Shown here in pieces: positions 13,781-15,611 of a stretch of 15,611 bases of DNA (its first letter is position 1; every line of letters begins with the position of its first letter). The stretch comes from an uncultured Clostridia bacterium (GTDB lineage: Bacteria; Bacillota; Clostridia; TANB77; CAG-508): contig CAKPPL010000022.1 of the NCBI GenBank assembly GCA_934177555.1, forward strand, positions 1 through 15,611, given 5' to 3'. The translations under genes and the position numbers were made by a program. The notes under the pieces are model-generated. The model searched no databases. It was not told the origin of the DNA and saw only the letters and a list, made by a program, of their open reading frames with translations.

Positions 13781-14875
13781 TTATTTATTATCATTTTCTG
13801 TTTCTTCTTTTTCTTTTACAAAATTTTTATATCCTATTGCAACTGCAGCAATAATCATTAATAAAAATGATAATGCTTTCCAAATTCCACTGTCAAATAA
13901 TATTATTGCAAACATACCTAATGAAGCACTCATTCCATATAAAATTAATACTGCTTGTTTTTGTGTAAAACCTTTCTCTACTAGTCTATGATGTAAATGT
14001 CCTTTGTCTGGCTTAAATACTGCTTTAATTGATTTTCCTTTTGCCAATCTTCTTATTATAGCAAATACTACATCAAATATTGGTAAACCTAATACTATTA
14101 CTGGTAATACTATTACTGCTGCTGTATATGTTTTTGCAACTCCTAGTATTGATACTACTGCTAACATAAATCCTAAAAAATTTGAACCTGTATCACCTAT
14201 AAATGTTTTTGCTGGTGAAAAATTATATGGTAAAAATCCTACTAATGCTCCACTCATTGCTGTTACTATTACTGTTGCAATCATTGGGGAATTATTCATT
14301 AAAAATATTATTAATAGTGATATACATGATATTAATGAAATCCCTGATGATAATCCATCTAAACCATCTATTAAGTTTATTGCATTTGTTACTCCTACAA
14401 TCCATATTATTGTTATAATTGTAGAAAATACATCACTTAATCCTACCATATATAAAAATGGTATATCTAAGTGTTCTATTTTTATTCCAAATGATACTAC
14501 TATTATTGCTGCAATAAGTTGTCCTAGTAATTCTTGCCATGGCTTTAATGTTTTTATATCATCTATTACTCCTGTAACTGCTATTGCACATATTCCTAAT
14601 AATACACCTAATAGTTTTTTTCCATATTCTTGTTCTGCAAATAAATCTAAACTACCTTCTATACTCATTACTACTATTAAATATATCATTGAAACAATAA
14701 ATCCTAATATTACTGCTGGTCCTCCAAATTTGGGCATTTTCTTTGTATGCATTCTTCTTTTGTCTTTTGGTATATCTACTGCACCTATTTTATTAGCTAT
14801 TTTTATAGTATATGGTGTTGCCATAAATGATACTATAAATGCTAAAATAAATGCTATTGCTATATTTCCCCACAT
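13781..14875 (-). CDS. tagO: TagO/WecA-type undecaprenyl-phosphate N-acetylglucosamine-1-phosphate transferase
   Basis: A polytopic membrane enzyme of the MraY/WecA superfamily. It starts wall teichoic acid or other cell-surface polymer synthesis by transferring GlcNAc-1-phosphate to undecaprenyl phosphate. Motifs: IPKDKRRMHTK and FGG near 35-52, DD105-106 (GVIDDI), NAINLIDGLDGL (164-175), GDTGS (228-232) and the HLHHRL signature (294-299) that separates WecA/TagO from MraY. Around eleven hydrophobic segments are visible, the length of 364 aa is normal and the C-terminus is charged. ATG 14875 has GGAGG nine bases upstream. A polyisoprenyl-phosphate sugar transferase using a different sugar cannot be excluded, because donor specificity is not readable. 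Confidence 0.92.
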   Translation of the reverse strand: MWGNIAIAFILAFIVSFMATPYTIKIANKIGAVDIPKDKRRMHTKKMPKFGGPAVILGFIVSMIYLIVVMSIEGSLDLFAEQEYGKKLLGVLLGICAIAVTGVIDDIKTLKPWQELLGQLIAAIIVVSFGIKIEHLDIPFLYMVGLSDVFSTIITIIWIVGVTNAINLIDGLDGLSSGISLISCISLLIIFLMNNSPMIATVIVTAMSGALVGFLPYNFSPAKTFIGDTGSNFLGFMLAVVSILGVAKTYTAAVIVLPVIVLGLPIFDVVFAIIRRLAKGKSIKAVFKPDKGHLHHRLVEKGFTQKQAVLILYGMSASLGMFAIILFDSGIWKALSFLLMIIAAVAIGYKNFVKEKEETENDNK

Positions 14876-14890
14876 TTATTTGGTCCTCCA

Positions 14891-15337
14891 CTATTTCATA
14901 TTTATATTTTCTATTTCCTCTATTATTTTTACTCTTTCTTCATGTCTTCCACCTTCAAATTCAGTTGCAATCCATGTTCTTACAATGCATATAGCTTCAC
15001 TTGTACTTATATAATCTGCTCCTAATGCTAATACATTGCTATTATTATGCATTCTAGAGAATTTTGCTTCTTCTACATTATTACATTTTGCACATCTTAT
15101 CTTTTTAAATTTGTTTGCAGTTATGCTCATTCCTATTCCTGATCTACATATTAATATTCCTTTGTCACATTCGTTTTTTTGTATTTTTGTTGCAACTTCT
15201 TTGGCGATATCTGGATAATCTACTCTTTCTTCTGAGTTACATCCACAGTCTATGTATTTTATATCTTTTTCTTCTAAATATCTTTTTATTTCTTCTTTTA
15301 ATTTATATCCTCCATGGTCACTTCCTATTGCAATCAT
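14891..15337 (-). CDS. rpiB: RpiB/LacA/LacB-family ribose-5-phosphate isomerase B
   Basis: A cytoplasmic isomerase of the pentose phosphate pathway (ribose-5-phosphate to ribulose-5-phosphate). The family blocks are clear: IAIGSDHGGYKLKEE at the start, RVDYPDIA, the active-site loop around Cys64, then SRMHNNSNVLALGADYI and the phosphate-binding EFEGGRHEERV. The active-site loop reads ICRSGIGMSITANK, whereas classic RpiB has CGTG. Thus Gly is replaced by Arg65 and Thr by Ser66, the latter conservative. A related sugar-phosphate isomerase function is therefore possible. I chose ATG 15337 (148 aa). A GTG at 15346 adds three residues and has AAAGG only three bases upstream, while ATG has it at 12 bases, so the start is not certain. 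It is first in the unit. Confidence 0.88.
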   Translation of the reverse strand: MIAIGSDHGGYKLKEEIKRYLEEKDIKYIDCGCNSEERVDYPDIAKEVATKIQKNECDKGILICRSGIGMSITANKFKKIRCAKCNNVEEAKFSRMHNNSNVLALGADYISTSEAICIVRTWIATEFEGGRHEERVKIIEEIENINMK

Positions 15338-15379
15338 GTTTATCACTTACCTTTCTTTTTTCCATTTTTCTACTTTTAT

Positions 15380-15408
15380 AATATATCATAATATAAGAGG
15401 AAGTGCAA
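15380..15408 (-). promoter_or_regulatory. Promoter of the rpiB-to-BofC-like unit
   Basis: On the minus strand TTGCAC (15403-15408), a 17-base spacer and TATATT (15380-15385), 42 bases before ATG 15337. It is the only convincing promoter seen for the eight leftward genes. Confidence 0.65.
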
Positions 15409-15445
15409 GATTTTATCAAAAAAACAAGCTAATTATGTTAAAAAT

Positions 15446-15475
15446 AAAAATTCAGCCTAATAGCTGAATTTTTTT
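15446..15475. terminator. Bidirectional terminator upstream of rpiB
   Basis: AAAAATTCAGC (15446-15456) pairs perfectly with GCTGAATTTTT (15463-15473) over loop CTAATA, followed by T on the plus strand and by TTTTTATTTTT on the minus strand. It separates the rpiB promoter from whatever lies to the right. It most likely ends a leftward transcript entering from outside. Confidence 0.75.
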
Positions 15476-15496
15476 ATATGTAATTTACATACTAAA

Positions 15497-15520
15497 CTTG
15501 ACAAGCTCCTTGACAAGCTC
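15497..15520. repeat. Perfect 12-base tandem repeat, two copies
   Basis: CTTGACAAGCTC occurs twice in direct succession (15497-15508, 15509-15520). Each copy contains CTTG-A-CAAG, a small dyad. It lies in the non-coding stretch 15476-15557 between two terminator-like hairpins, with no gene identified there. Confidence 0.85.
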
Positions 15521-15557
15521 TCCGTTTTTAATATTCTGATATCCGGACACTTTTTTT

Positions 15558-15600
15558 AAAAGAAGGTTATAGACATATTACTTGTCTAAATCCTTCTTTT
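15558..15600. terminator. Hairpin at the right edge, probable terminator
   Basis: Arms 15558-15575 and 15583-15600 pair at 16 of 18 positions around a 7-base loop. The plus-strand tail is CTTCTTTTCCTTATTTTTT. The gene it ends cannot be identified inside the window; it may serve a leftward gene just beyond the right edge or a short transcript of 15476-15557. Confidence 0.55.
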
Positions 15601-15611
15601 CCTTATTTTTT

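Noticed and set aside
14004..15014. Rightward 336-aa open frame opposite tagO and rpiB
   Set aside because: It runs antisense to two clearly coding genes with all motifs intact, has low-complexity Ile/Asn/Thr content and shows no convincing ribosome site. It arises from the codon bias of the opposite strand.
15485..15550. Leftward 21-codon frame with GTG start (contains GELVKELVKFSM)
   Set aside because: No ribosome site, a stop just upstream in frame, and the repeated ELVK comes only from the 12-base tandem repeat. A relic is possible but unsupported.

Overview
The window is AT-rich DNA with short intergenic gaps, strong AGGAGG-type ribosome sites, canonical -35/-10 promoters and tRNA genes that encode CCA. 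Gene content (ClpE-type unfoldase, TagO-type transferase, Mn-dependent pyrophosphatase, BofC-like protein, NlpC/P60 protein with SH3 domains, ComEC) points to a low-GC Gram-positive, most likely a member of the Clostridia related to gut lineages. I cannot name a genus from the sequence alone.

Layout. Positions 1-300 hold tRNA-Gly(GCC) and tRNA-Cys(GCA), then two hairpins. Positions 305-2256 hold three leftward genes of unknown function: a 368-aa protein with an ADP-ribosyltransferase-like N-terminal signature, a translationally coupled 117-aa protein, and a 131-aa two-helix membrane protein with its own promoter. A 68-aa membrane protein (2458-2664, leftward) sits back-to-back with a LysR-type regulator (2840-3685), whose promoter contains a perfect LysR-box dyad. 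A terminator, a leftward tRNA-Leu(CAA) and two divergent promoters follow. Positions 4058-6974 hold a rightward ClpE-like AAA+ unfoldase and pgsA, separated by a terminator-like hairpin.

Positions 6979-15337 form one leftward transcription unit of eight genes with gaps of about 0-20 bases: rpiB, tagO, mscL, hslO, ppaC, an NlpC/P60 SH3 protein, comEC and a BofC-like gene. One promoter is visible upstream of rpiB (15380-15408). The unit ends in a bidirectional terminator that overlaps the stop codons of the last gene and of convergent pgsA. comEC is split into two reading frames by a frameshift near 8173-8193, exactly at the metal-binding motif of its metallo-beta-lactamase domain.

How the genes fit together. 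The large unit mixes cell-envelope functions (TagO priming of wall polymers, a wall peptidase, the MscL osmotic valve, the BofC-like anchored protein), stress and housekeeping functions (Hsp33, pyrophosphatase, ribose-5-phosphate isomerase) and DNA uptake (ComEC). pgsA adds phosphatidylglycerol synthesis. The best candidate for undescribed biology is the ART-like cassette at 795-2256. The clearest anomaly is the comEC frameshift.
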